The position numbers were made by a program, and so were the translations under genes. DNA of 64,000 nucleotides, taken from the NCBI GenBank assembly GCA_017645305.1, contig JAGCPD010000054.1, positions 1-64,000 on the forward strand, given 5' to 3'. A model generated the notes under the pieces. The model was not told the origin of the DNA. It did not search any database and saw only the letters and a program-made list of their open reading frames with translations. Positions 7,292-14,070 of this stretch are shown here, in pieces. The DNA is from Bacteroidaceae bacterium. Its GTDB lineage: Bacteria; Bacteroidota; Bacteroidia; Bacteroidales; Bacteroidaceae. Each line of letters opens with the position of its first letter. Position 1 is the first letter of the stretch.

Positions 7292-8206
7292 ATGATAATT
7301 AGACAAAATTCGGTGAAGGCATGGGTGCTGGCTGCCAGGCCCAAGACGCTGACAGGTGCCATGATACCCGTAATTCTGGGTACTGCACTGGCATACCATG
7401 ACGGGGTTATGAAGCTGCCGTTGGTAATCTGCTGCGCTCTTTTTGCGGGCTTTATGCAGATTGCGGCTAATATGATTAATGACTTGTACGACTTCCGCAA
7501 GGGAACCGACCGCGAGGACCGCCTGGGACCGGAAAGGGCCTGTGCGCAAGGATGGATTACCCCTAAAGCCATGCAATACGGCATTGCCGTGGTGGTGGGA
7601 CTGGCTTCTTTTGCCGGTCTGACAGCATTGGGACTCTGTTGGCAGGAGCTGCCTTATCGGGGCATAGAACTGGTGGTGACAGGCATTGCGTGTATTGTCT
7701 TTGCCTTCCTTTACACCTATGGTTTGTCTTATATCGGGATGGGCGACCTGCTGGTGCTGGTTTTCTTTGGCCTGATTCCCGTATGCGGAACCTACTATAT
7801 TCAGGCACTCCAGATTACCGTTCCGGTTGTGGTATTAAGCATGATAGCGGGCATCAGCATAGATGCCTTGCTGGTAATCAATAACTATCGTGACAGGGAG
7901 CAGGACCGTATTTCAGGCAAGCGGACGCTTGTGGTTCTTCTGGGTGAGAGGTTCGGCCTTTACCATTATCTGGGCATTGGCATAGTCTCTTCCTTGCTGT
8001 GTATTCTTTTGTGCCTTCTGATTGATGGCAGTCTGATATACTTTCTGCTTGCTTCCGTTGTAGTATATCTGCCGCTTCATACCTATGCCTGGTTGCAGAT
8101 GAGAAAAATACGTTGCGGCAGAGCCCTGAATCATATCCTGGGCCTTACAAGCCTGAATATGTTTCTTTTTGCCGTGCTGCTGGCAGTAGCAATTTGGAAC
8201 GGTTAG
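7292..8206 (+). CDS. menA: 1,4-dihydroxy-2-naphthoate polyprenyltransferase MenA
   Basis: A UbiA-family membrane prenyltransferase of 304 residues from ATG 7292; longer frames overlap the LolA-like gene and lack homology. The two Asp-rich motifs are visible: NMINDLYDFRKGTDREDRLG near residue 60 (N63-D64-xx-D67) and NNYRDREQDRISGKRTL near 190. Eight or nine transmembrane helices follow the usual pattern. It attaches the prenyl tail to DHNA in menaquinone synthesis at the inner membrane. The stop codon TAG (8204-8206) is formed by the first GGTTAGC unit of the repeat cluster that follows. Confidence 0.92.
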   Translation: MIIRQNSVKAWVLAARPKTLTGAMIPVILGTALAYHDGVMKLPLVICCALFAGFMQIAANMINDLYDFRKGTDREDRLGPERACAQGWITPKAMQYGIAVVVGLASFAGLTALGLCWQELPYRGIELVVTGIACIVFAFLYTYGLSYIGMGDLLVLVFFGLIPVCGTYYIQALQITVPVVVLSMIAGISIDALLVINNYRDREQDRISGKRTLVVLLGERFGLYHYLGIGIVSSLLCILLCLLIDGSLIYFLLASVVVYLPLHTYAWLQMRKIRCGRALNHILGLTSLNMFLFAVLLAVAIWNG

Positions 8207-8413
8207 CGGTTAGCGAGAACTGTTTTAGACTTTAGGCGTTGACTTTAGGCTTTAGGCGTTAGGCATTAGACTTTAGTAATGAAAACGGTTAGTGGTTAGC
8301 GGTTAGCGAGAACTGTTTTAGACTTTAGACTTTAGGCGTTAGACTTTAGTAACGAAAAGGGTTAGCGAGGTTTAACGAAAACGAAAACTTTTTTTCTTGG
8401 TTAGCGGTTAGCG
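8201..8413. repeat. Large GGTTAGC / GACTTTA repeat cluster after menA
   Basis: Two or more composite blocks, each GGTTAGCGGTTAGCGAG, then ACTGTTTTAGACTTTAG, then GGCGTTAGACTTTAG, then AACGAAAAGG, follow each other with small changes. The block order matches 2058-2157. It supplies the menA stop codon. The gap from 8207 to 8541 contains only this cluster, an AT-rich tail and the terminator at 8479-8514. Confidence 0.88.
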
Positions 8414-8478
8414 AAATTATTAATTATTAATTGTTAATTGATAAAGGGTTACTAAACATAACACCTGTTAGTGTGAAA

Positions 8479-8514
8479 GAAAAATAGAGGAAGTTTCTGC
8501 TTCCTCTATTTTTC
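8479..8514 (-). terminator. Terminator downstream of the rubrerythrin gene (bidirectional shape)
   Basis: A perfect 15-bp stem, GAAAAATAGAGGAAG / CTTCCTCTATTTTTC, with a six-base loop. The A/T-rich outer arms make it usable in both directions, so it may also stop readthrough from menA. Confidence 0.8.
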
Positions 8515-8541
8515 TAATCGAACGTCCTTAAGACTATCGTA

Positions 8542-9105
8542 TTACTTCTTAAAGTAACGGTTGAAAAGTCCTTGGAAGCCGGCGCCGTGACGGGCCTCAT
8601 CCTTTGCCATTTCGTGAACAGAATCGTGGATGGCATCCAGGTTCAGCTGCTTGGCAACCTTAGCGATTTCCATCTTGCCCTTGCAGGCACCTTCTTCGGC
8701 CATCATGCGCTTCTCTACATTGGTCTTGGTGTCCCATACAACCTCGCCCAGCATTTCTGCGAAGCGTGAAGCATGGTCGGCCTCTTCGTATGCATAACGC
8801 TTGAATGCCTCGGCAATCTCGGGATAACCCTCGCGATCGGCCTGACGGCTCATAGCCAGATACATACCAACCTCGGTACATTCGCCCATGAAGTGGTCCT
8901 TCAGACCCTGACGGACGAAATCGCCTTCTGCACCTGCGGGGATGGCATCGGCAACGCCTAACTCATGCTCGGTAACAAACTGCAGCGGAGCATCGTCTTC
9001 TACTTTCTTAAACTTACTTCCAGGAACCTTACACTGGGGGCATTTCTCGGGAGCGGTATCACCTTCGTGAACATAACCGCATACTGGGCATATCCATTTT
9101 GCCAT
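8542..9105 (-). CDS. Reverse rubrerythrin (N-terminal rubredoxin domain, C-terminal diiron domain)
   Basis: The 187-residue protein opens with a rubredoxin-like iron site (C6-PV-C9 and C22-PQ-C25), followed from about residue 50 by a ferritin-like diiron domain with E-x-x-H type motifs ([50 protein letters not shown]). The domain order is the reverse of classical rubrerythrin. The family reduces hydrogen peroxide in the cytoplasm of anaerobes, using electrons from NAD(P)H via rubredoxin-type partners. It has its own promoter at 9145-9176 and terminator at 8479-8514, so it is a single-gene unit. Confidence 0.92.
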   Translation of the reverse strand: MAKWICPVCGYVHEGDTAPEKCPQCKVPGSKFKKVEDDAPLQFVTEHELGVADAIPAGAEGDFVRQGLKDHFMGECTEVGMYLAMSRQADREGYPEIAEAFKRYAYEEADHASRFAEMLGEVVWDTKTNVEKRMMAEEGACKGKMEIAKVAKQLNLDAIHDSVHEMAKDEARHGAGFQGLFNRYFKK

Positions 9106-9144
9106 AATACATTAATTTTATTAAGTTAAACACTTCTTTTTATG

Positions 9145-9176
9145 CAAATATAATCAAAAATACTTATACCAACAAA
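9145..9176 (-). promoter_or_regulatory. Promoter of the reverse rubrerythrin gene
   Basis: The minus strand reads TTTG (plus 9173-9176), 20 bases, TATATTTG (plus 9145-9152): a full consensus match about 40 bases before the start codon. The rest of the gap up to 9281 is AT-rich and contains CTCCCTATT / CTTCCTATTTAAC words also seen near 16893. Confidence 0.75.
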
Positions 9177-9280
9177 ATATAATACTCACTATTTGGTATT
9201 GTCTTTAGTTTCTTTAACTTCTATGATTAAAGTTTTTTTAATTACTCCCTATTATTACTTCCTATTTAACTTCTATAAAG

Positions 9281-9316
9281 AAAAAAGCAGCTCCCGGATG
9301 AGAGCTGCCTTTTTTA
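9281..9316 (-). terminator. Terminator for the 1461-residue protein / small peptide unit
   Basis: The stem GCAGCTC / GAGCTGC (9287-9293, 9302-9308) is flanked by runs of A and T. On the minus strand it lies 19 bases after the stop of the 50-residue gene. Confidence 0.7.
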
Positions 9317-9334
9317 TAGATTGGGAATTATAAG

Positions 9335-9487
9335 TTAATCTTCATCTTCCCATATATCCCATGCATCTTCCTTTGTAAGTGCAGCGGAACCGTCAACTTT
9401 AGTATCAGTGTTAATTGCCAGGCTCTCTGCCAACATGTTGGCAACCTGAGCCTCCTCGACCTTTAAGATTGGTTTAATGTATTTCAT
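9335..9487 (-). CDS. Short acidic peptide, 50 residues, co-transcribed with the large exported protein
   Basis: ATG at 9487 opens a frame reading MKYIKPILKVEEAQVANMLA and ending LTKEDAWDIWEDED before TAA at 9335-9337. The N-terminal half is basic and amphipathic; the C-terminal half is acidic with two Trp. It starts 18 bases after the stop of the 1461-residue gene and is followed by a clean terminator, so it sits as the last gene of that unit. Short peptides of this layout (a K-Y-x-K-P start and an acidic Trp-containing end) are, as I recall, frequent in Prevotella and have no known function. Coding is supported by context and the terminator, not by a recognised domain. Confidence 0.6.
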   Translation of the reverse strand: MKYIKPILKVEEAQVANMLAESLAINTDTKVDGSAALTKEDAWDIWEDED

Positions 9488-9505
9488 AATAGTAAGCTTA
9501 TAATA

Positions 9506-12500
9506 TTACTTTACTGCAATCTTTTTGCCGTTAACAATGTAGATACCCTTCTGAGCCTTGCTTACACGCTGACCAGCCAGGTTGTAGATAGCTGCATTAC
9601 CAGCCAATTCACCATTGTCAATAGCATTTATACCAGTTGCATCGTCACCAGCGAACTTGAAGATGAAGCCCTTAACATCAGAGCTAACTTTCAGATAAGC
9701 CTTGCCAGCAGCGATGGTGCCACTTTCTGCCTCGTAGAAGCCTACTTCCTCACCTTCAGGCTTAGCCAGAACGTACAAGCCGGTAGCAGGGATGGGTTCG
9801 AGTGTACCCTTCAGGTCGTTGTCCTCAATAATAGCAAATTCCTTGCTGAGGGCTTGACTGCCATTGACTTCGTCATCGTAAACTCCGAGAGCGCCATCAG
9901 GAATTTGCTCTTCTTCTGCTTCTGGAGCAAGAACACTGAAGTTATAGACAGCGGGCTCACCCTTCACAATGATAGCGGTAAGGGCAGGAATAGCGCCTTC
10001 TACCTCATTCAAAGTCAAGAACTTGTAATCACCAGGAGTTGTTCCTTCAGCACCATCGGTAATCGTAGCAGTGTAAGCTATAGCATTCTTGGGTTCGGGA
10101 ACCACTGTGCCACGAGCACCGAGCATAGCAGCTTCAGCCTCAGTCAGAGCTACATCCCAGAAGCGGATTTCGTCGCAGGTAACTTCATTCTCCTCACCGT
10201 CGTTGTCAGCGAAGAAGTTTGCCTCTGTTTGCATAGTCCAGGTTTCTGCGTTGGCAGAAGTAGCAGCTGCAACCTTAACACCGTCAACATAAACAGTGGG
10301 GATATTGTTCTCACAAGAGAAGATTACGCGATACCAGGTATCCAGTTCAATGCTACCCTGAGCTCCGTAGCCTAAGCCTCCGGTATTAATTCCTATTCCT
10401 CTGCCGTTGGTCTTATTGTTGTAGAAGAAGAGGCTTCCGTCACCAGTAAGTGCATCGGGCTTGTTAGAATAGAGTGCAGTATATCTGCCTACCTCATTAT
10501 TGATCTTGACATCCATCATGAAGGAGTATGTGGTGAGGGCACCATTGGCACCAGTCTGCATCTTCAGGCACTCGTTTACAGGAACGGTAATGGCACCATC
10601 AGCAAATGCTACATTATCGCTTGCGTGCAGGGTAGCAACGCCAGTGCCATCAGTTGTGCCATCATCAAATGTCCAAGTACCCTTAGCCTCGGGAACAGCG
10701 ATAGTCTTGCCAATCTCGATGGGGAAGGGCAGGTAAGCAGTTGCATAGCCTGCATCACCAACGGCAAACTCAATGCTGGTAGCATCTTCTACTGCCCACT
10801 GAGAAGCGGCTGCAGAAGCCTCCCAACCTACTACAGAACCGCCACTTGCACAGTGCAGTGCAGAGAAACCTTCTGAAGCTTCTGCGGCGGGCTCAGCCTG
10901 GAATGCTGCATAGCCAACGGCAGGAACAGATACGGTGTAGGTGCCTTCATCGGTTGTAGCTGTAACCTGTACACTCTTTGCTACGGTAGCAGGAGCAAAC
11001 TTGCCCATCAAGCCAATAGTATAGGTACCATTGCCCTTCTTGGTCAGCTTCACAATCTGCTTGGCAGCAACTGCGGTCTTATAGTTACCATACATGTTAG
11101 CGTCGCTGGGATCGATACCCATGAAGGTGTTATAGTTCTTATTCTTCAAGGTGTAGAAACCTGTCTCGGGAAGAACGAAGTTAGAGATGTCTTCCATTGC
11201 AGCAGCCATCTTCTGCTTCATGCTCTTGAAGTCTGCGAATGGGCAGTTCTCCTTGAATGCGGGATCGTAGCCAATAGCAGTCTTTGCTGCATCGGTGAAT
11301 GCGAAGTAACCTGTAGCCTCCAAAGCAGGAGCAACTTCAGCAACGACGTATTCAGAGAAGTCGCTGGGAACCTCGGATACGGTGAAAGCAGAACCTGCGT
11401 CGCCAACATTGTTACCACTGTCCCAGAACTTCACGGAACCACCTGCACCACCATACTGATTGATGTAGAGGTTGGTGCCAGGAACATTTAGGCAGAATGA
11501 GCCAGAGGGAACAGTTGTATTGGTGCTGAGAACAATCTTCCATCCATGATGACCTTCTGCGTCATCCATTATGGTAGGAATACCGGCATTTTTCTTCTCT
11601 GCATCGGTCCAGCCGAAGCTCTTGCCTTCGCCTTCTGCCTTGTTGATAATCTTAATGCCGTCGTAGCCGTTGCCTGAGAATGCCCACTGATAGGAATCTT
11701 CTCCGAGGCCCATTGTGTTGGCATTCTGAGTCTTGTATGCACCGTCGCCGTCCTTGACATCAGATGTTACATACCATGTGCCGCGCATAGACATGTTGTA
11801 CCAGTGTGCGCTTGCAAAGTCAGAGGAAAGCTCGAACGGACCAGTCCATCTTGCAAAGAACACAACTTCCGTTGCGAGGCCTGTGACGGTAACATCTACA
11901 TCACTGTATGTGTAGAAGGTACGCTTGTACTCATCGGGCAGAGTGGTAATCTTTGTACCTACTGTTGTTGGCTGAGGATCGGAAGTAAAGATAGTATTGC
12001 CAAAGCCGTCCTTCACTACGTATGTTACAGTGTATGAGGGATGGAAGTAATCCTCCAGAGCTGCCAAAGCTTCTGTAGCATCGAAGTCTGCAGCCTCAAC
12101 CATGTAGTACATATTGCCCGGGTCAGCATTCATCCAGTTGTTGATAACATATCCATAAGGATCGTTGCCGTTGGTGTTCAAACCATAGTTTGTTCCCTCT
12201 GCTACTGTGAAGTACCAGAAGAAGTATGGAACAGCCTGGGGTGTCATCTGGATAGCATCGAGTGTACCATGGAAGCCATCAGCAATGAGGTCACCTGCCA
12301 AAGCACCGTCATTCTTCACGAACTTTTTGTCTGCTACACTGTAGAGATAGTAGTTGTCCTCATAGTTGAGAACAGCGAATGCGGTAGGCTCTGCACTGCT
12401 AAGGCTGCTGTGTGCTGTAGAAGCCAGATGGTCATCCTTGGTGAGGAACTTACCACGGTCGCAAATAATGGTATAAGCCTTGCTGTTTGACAGGTCAGCC

Positions 12501-13891
12501 AAAGAACCAACATAGCCAGCCTTGAGTGTGCGGACTATCTTAATCGTGCAGTCTGAGCTACCAACAGTTCCTGTTGTTGCATACTCATAGAACGAATTTG
12601 ATGTTAAGGTTGTGGGAACATTTACTTCGGTATTTGGCTCCTGAACAACTGTTTGCGAAGTAACCAGTGTTGTGCCGTCAGCCTCATAAAGTTCATAAGT
12701 AACATTGACAGTAGAGAAGGCAGACTTCAAAGTCTGGTCGGCTGTAGTAATCGTTGTAACGTCTGAAGCTGTCAAGTCCATCCAAGACATAGCTGTGTAA
12801 GTGTTGAAAGCAGTGGCAACATCATTATTTACAGCGGGGAAAACATAGAACTCAGAGAAGGTAAAGAACATTTCGTCTCCGCCATTCTTGGCACCATTGT
12901 TAGTTGCTGTCACGGTGAAGCGTACATACTTGTAAGCAGCACCAAGGTCAAGTACATTAGACAAATAATCAGTTACAGCTTCTTCAGTGGGCAAGTCGGA
13001 ATCAAGGGTGGTGATTTCAGTGAAGCTCTCACCATCGTTGCTGGCAGAAACAACAATTGTCGTGGGACGGTTGTTGTTGTTCTGTGAACGCTTCTTGAAA
13101 TAGAACTGGATGTTCTGTGTTGCTTTAGACAACTCTGCCTGCAGATAGTGAGTTTCCCCTACACTGGCACTCCATGATGAATGGAAGAATGAAGTATAAA
13201 CATTGTCTAAAAGTGCTTCATAAGTGCCTTCCGATGATTCTTTTGCATTGCTGTAGAATTTGCCTGCATCCTTTACGAGACCTTTAGCACTCTGTACGAA
13301 CCAAGGCCAAGTCTTAACGGTGTTTGATGCTGCTAATTGCTGTTCAGCGAATGCGTCTTCTTCCAGTTCCCAACAGTAGTTGGCATCCCATTGATACTGT
13401 GCAACGGGGCCAACATCGCCAACAACAACTGTCCAATATGAACTGGCGACATGACTCCAGCTGCCTGTATCTTCGACATTACCAGCACGAACGGCATACT
13501 TGCCGTCTTTCAGGAAAAATACCTGAGCTTCCCAGGAAGCGTCACCGCGAGTGCTGGTGCTGATGTAGCCGCATTCCAAGTTGGAATCACTGGTCCCAGG
13601 AGGATTGCTGAAGAATTTTCCATTGTTGTTCAGCTTAAAGCCGAAACCATACTTTGCTCCAGCAGTTTTCTCGAAGATGAACTTTGCAGCATCTGTCTGG
13701 GTTTCAGTCAGTGTACCGTCTCCCTTCAGATAGTAGTAGGTGCCACCTACGTCACTCTTGACGTAGTACACTCCACCATCTGAGATTGCAGCAAGCGCTG
13801 CTTCATACTCCGCATCGGTCTGTGCGTAAGCACCAGTCCATGCCATCATTGTTGCTAATGGAAGCAACAACAGAGATAGAATTTTTCTCAT
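9506..13891 (-). CDS. Large exported multi-domain protein with discoidin-like and LamG domains and a T9SS-type tail
   Basis: The 1461-residue protein has a signal peptide (MRKILSLLLLPLATMMAWTGAYAQ). About residues 200-355 form a discoidin/F5-8C-like domain (FHSSWSASVGETHYLQAELS ... YKYVRFTVTATN). Repeated segments follow that read like trefoil or host-glycan-binding modules (YTIICDRGKFLTKDDHLAST). A C-terminal LamG-type domain (FMMDVKINNEVGRYTALYSN ... DEIRFWDVALTEAEAAMLGA) is inserted into a beta module that starts GYATAYLPFPI and resumes IAYTATITDG. The end (AAIYNLAGQRVSKAQKGIYI, VNGKKIAVK) is a T9SS-like sorting tail. No catalytic motif was found; a surface binding or scaffold role is inferred. 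Confidence 0.8.
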   Translation of the reverse strand: MRKILSLLLLPLATMMAWTGAYAQTDAEYEAALAAISDGGVYYVKSDVGGTYYYLKGDGTLTETQTDAAKFIFEKTAGAKYGFGFKLNNNGKFFSNPPGTSDSNLECGYISTSTRGDASWEAQVFFLKDGKYAVRAGNVEDTGSWSHVASSYWTVVVGDVGPVAQYQWDANYCWELEEDAFAEQQLAASNTVKTWPWFVQSAKGLVKDAGKFYSNAKESSEGTYEALLDNVYTSFFHSSWSASVGETHYLQAELSKATQNIQFYFKKRSQNNNNRPTTIVVSASNDGESFTEITTLDSDLPTEEAVTDYLSNVLDLGAAYKYVRFTVTATNNGAKNGGDEMFFTFSEFYVFPAVNNDVATAFNTYTAMSWMDLTASDVTTITTADQTLKSAFSTVNVTYELYEADGTTLVTSQTVVQEPNTEVNVPTTLTSNSFYEYATTGTVGSSDCTIKIVRTLKAGYVGSLADLSNSKAYTIICDRGKFLTKDDHLASTAHSSLSSAEPTAFAVLNYEDNYYLYSVADKKFVKNDGALAGDLIADGFHGTLDAIQMTPQAVPYFFWYFTVAEGTNYGLNTNGNDPYGYVINNWMNADPGNMYYMVEAADFDATEALAALEDYFHPSYTVTYVVKDGFGNTIFTSDPQPTTVGTKITTLPDEYKRTFYTYSDVDVTVTGLATEVVFFARWTGPFELSSDFASAHWYNMSMRGTWYVTSDVKDGDGAYKTQNANTMGLGEDSYQWAFSGNGYDGIKIINKAEGEGKSFGWTDAEKKNAGIPTIMDDAEGHHGWKIVLSTNTTVPSGSFCLNVPGTNLYINQYGGAGGSVKFWDSGNNVGDAGSAFTVSEVPSDFSEYVVAEVAPALEATGYFAFTDAAKTAIGYDPAFKENCPFADFKSMKQKMAAAMEDISNFVLPETGFYTLKNKNYNTFMGIDPSDANMYGNYKTAVAAKQIVKLTKKGNGTYTIGLMGKFAPATVAKSVQVTATTDEGTYTVSVPAVGYAAFQAEPAAEASEGFSALHCASGGSVVGWEASAAASQWAVEDATSIEFAVGDAGYATAYLPFPIEIGKTIAVPEAKGTWTFDDGTTDGTGVATLHASDNVAFADGAITVPVNECLKMQTGANGALTTYSFMMDVKINNEVGRYTALYSNKPDALTGDGSLFFYNNKTNGRGIGINTGGLGYGAQGSIELDTWYRVIFSCENNIPTVYVDGVKVAAATSANAETWTMQTEANFFADNDGEENEVTCDEIRFWDVALTEAEAAMLGARGTVVPEPKNAIAYTATITDGAEGTTPGDYKFLTLNEVEGAIPALTAIIVKGEPAVYNFSVLAPEAEEEQIPDGALGVYDDEVNGSQALSKEFAIIEDNDLKGTLEPIPATGLYVLAKPEGEEVGFYEAESGTIAAGKAYLKVSSDVKGFIFKFAGDDATGINAIDNGELAGNAAIYNLAGQRVSKAQKGIYIVNGKKIAVK

Positions 13892-13962
13892 GATGTTTTT
13901 AATTAGGGTTAGTAAAAAAGTTTTTTATAGTATAAGTTGGTTCTTATATAGTTTATAATACG

Positions 13963-13993
13963 CAAATATACACATTATTTATATAATAGCAAA
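13963..13993 (-). promoter_or_regulatory. Promoter of the 1461-residue exported protein
   Basis: The minus strand reads TTTG (13990-13993), 19 bases, TATATTTG (13963-13970). It lies about 70 bases before the start codon. Confidence 0.72.
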
Positions 13994-14011
13994 TAATTTG
14001 GGAAGAAAATT

Positions 14012-14053
14012 TAAAAAAAAAGCAACTACTGGAATCAGCAGTTGCCTTTTTTG
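14012..14053 (-). terminator. Terminator of the EEP-domain protein gene
   Basis: A 10-bp stem with one mismatch (GCAACTACTG / CAGCAGTTGC) and, on the minus strand, a run of T from the poly-A at 14012-14021. It starts 18 bases after the stop codon. Confidence 0.75.
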
Positions 14054-14070
14054 ATGTTAATGGGTAAATT

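Noticed and set aside
6028..7584. Open frame of 518 codons on the minus strand
   Set aside because: It lies antisense to three well-supported plus-strand genes (flavoprotein, LolA-like, menA), has no recognisable domain and no promoter.
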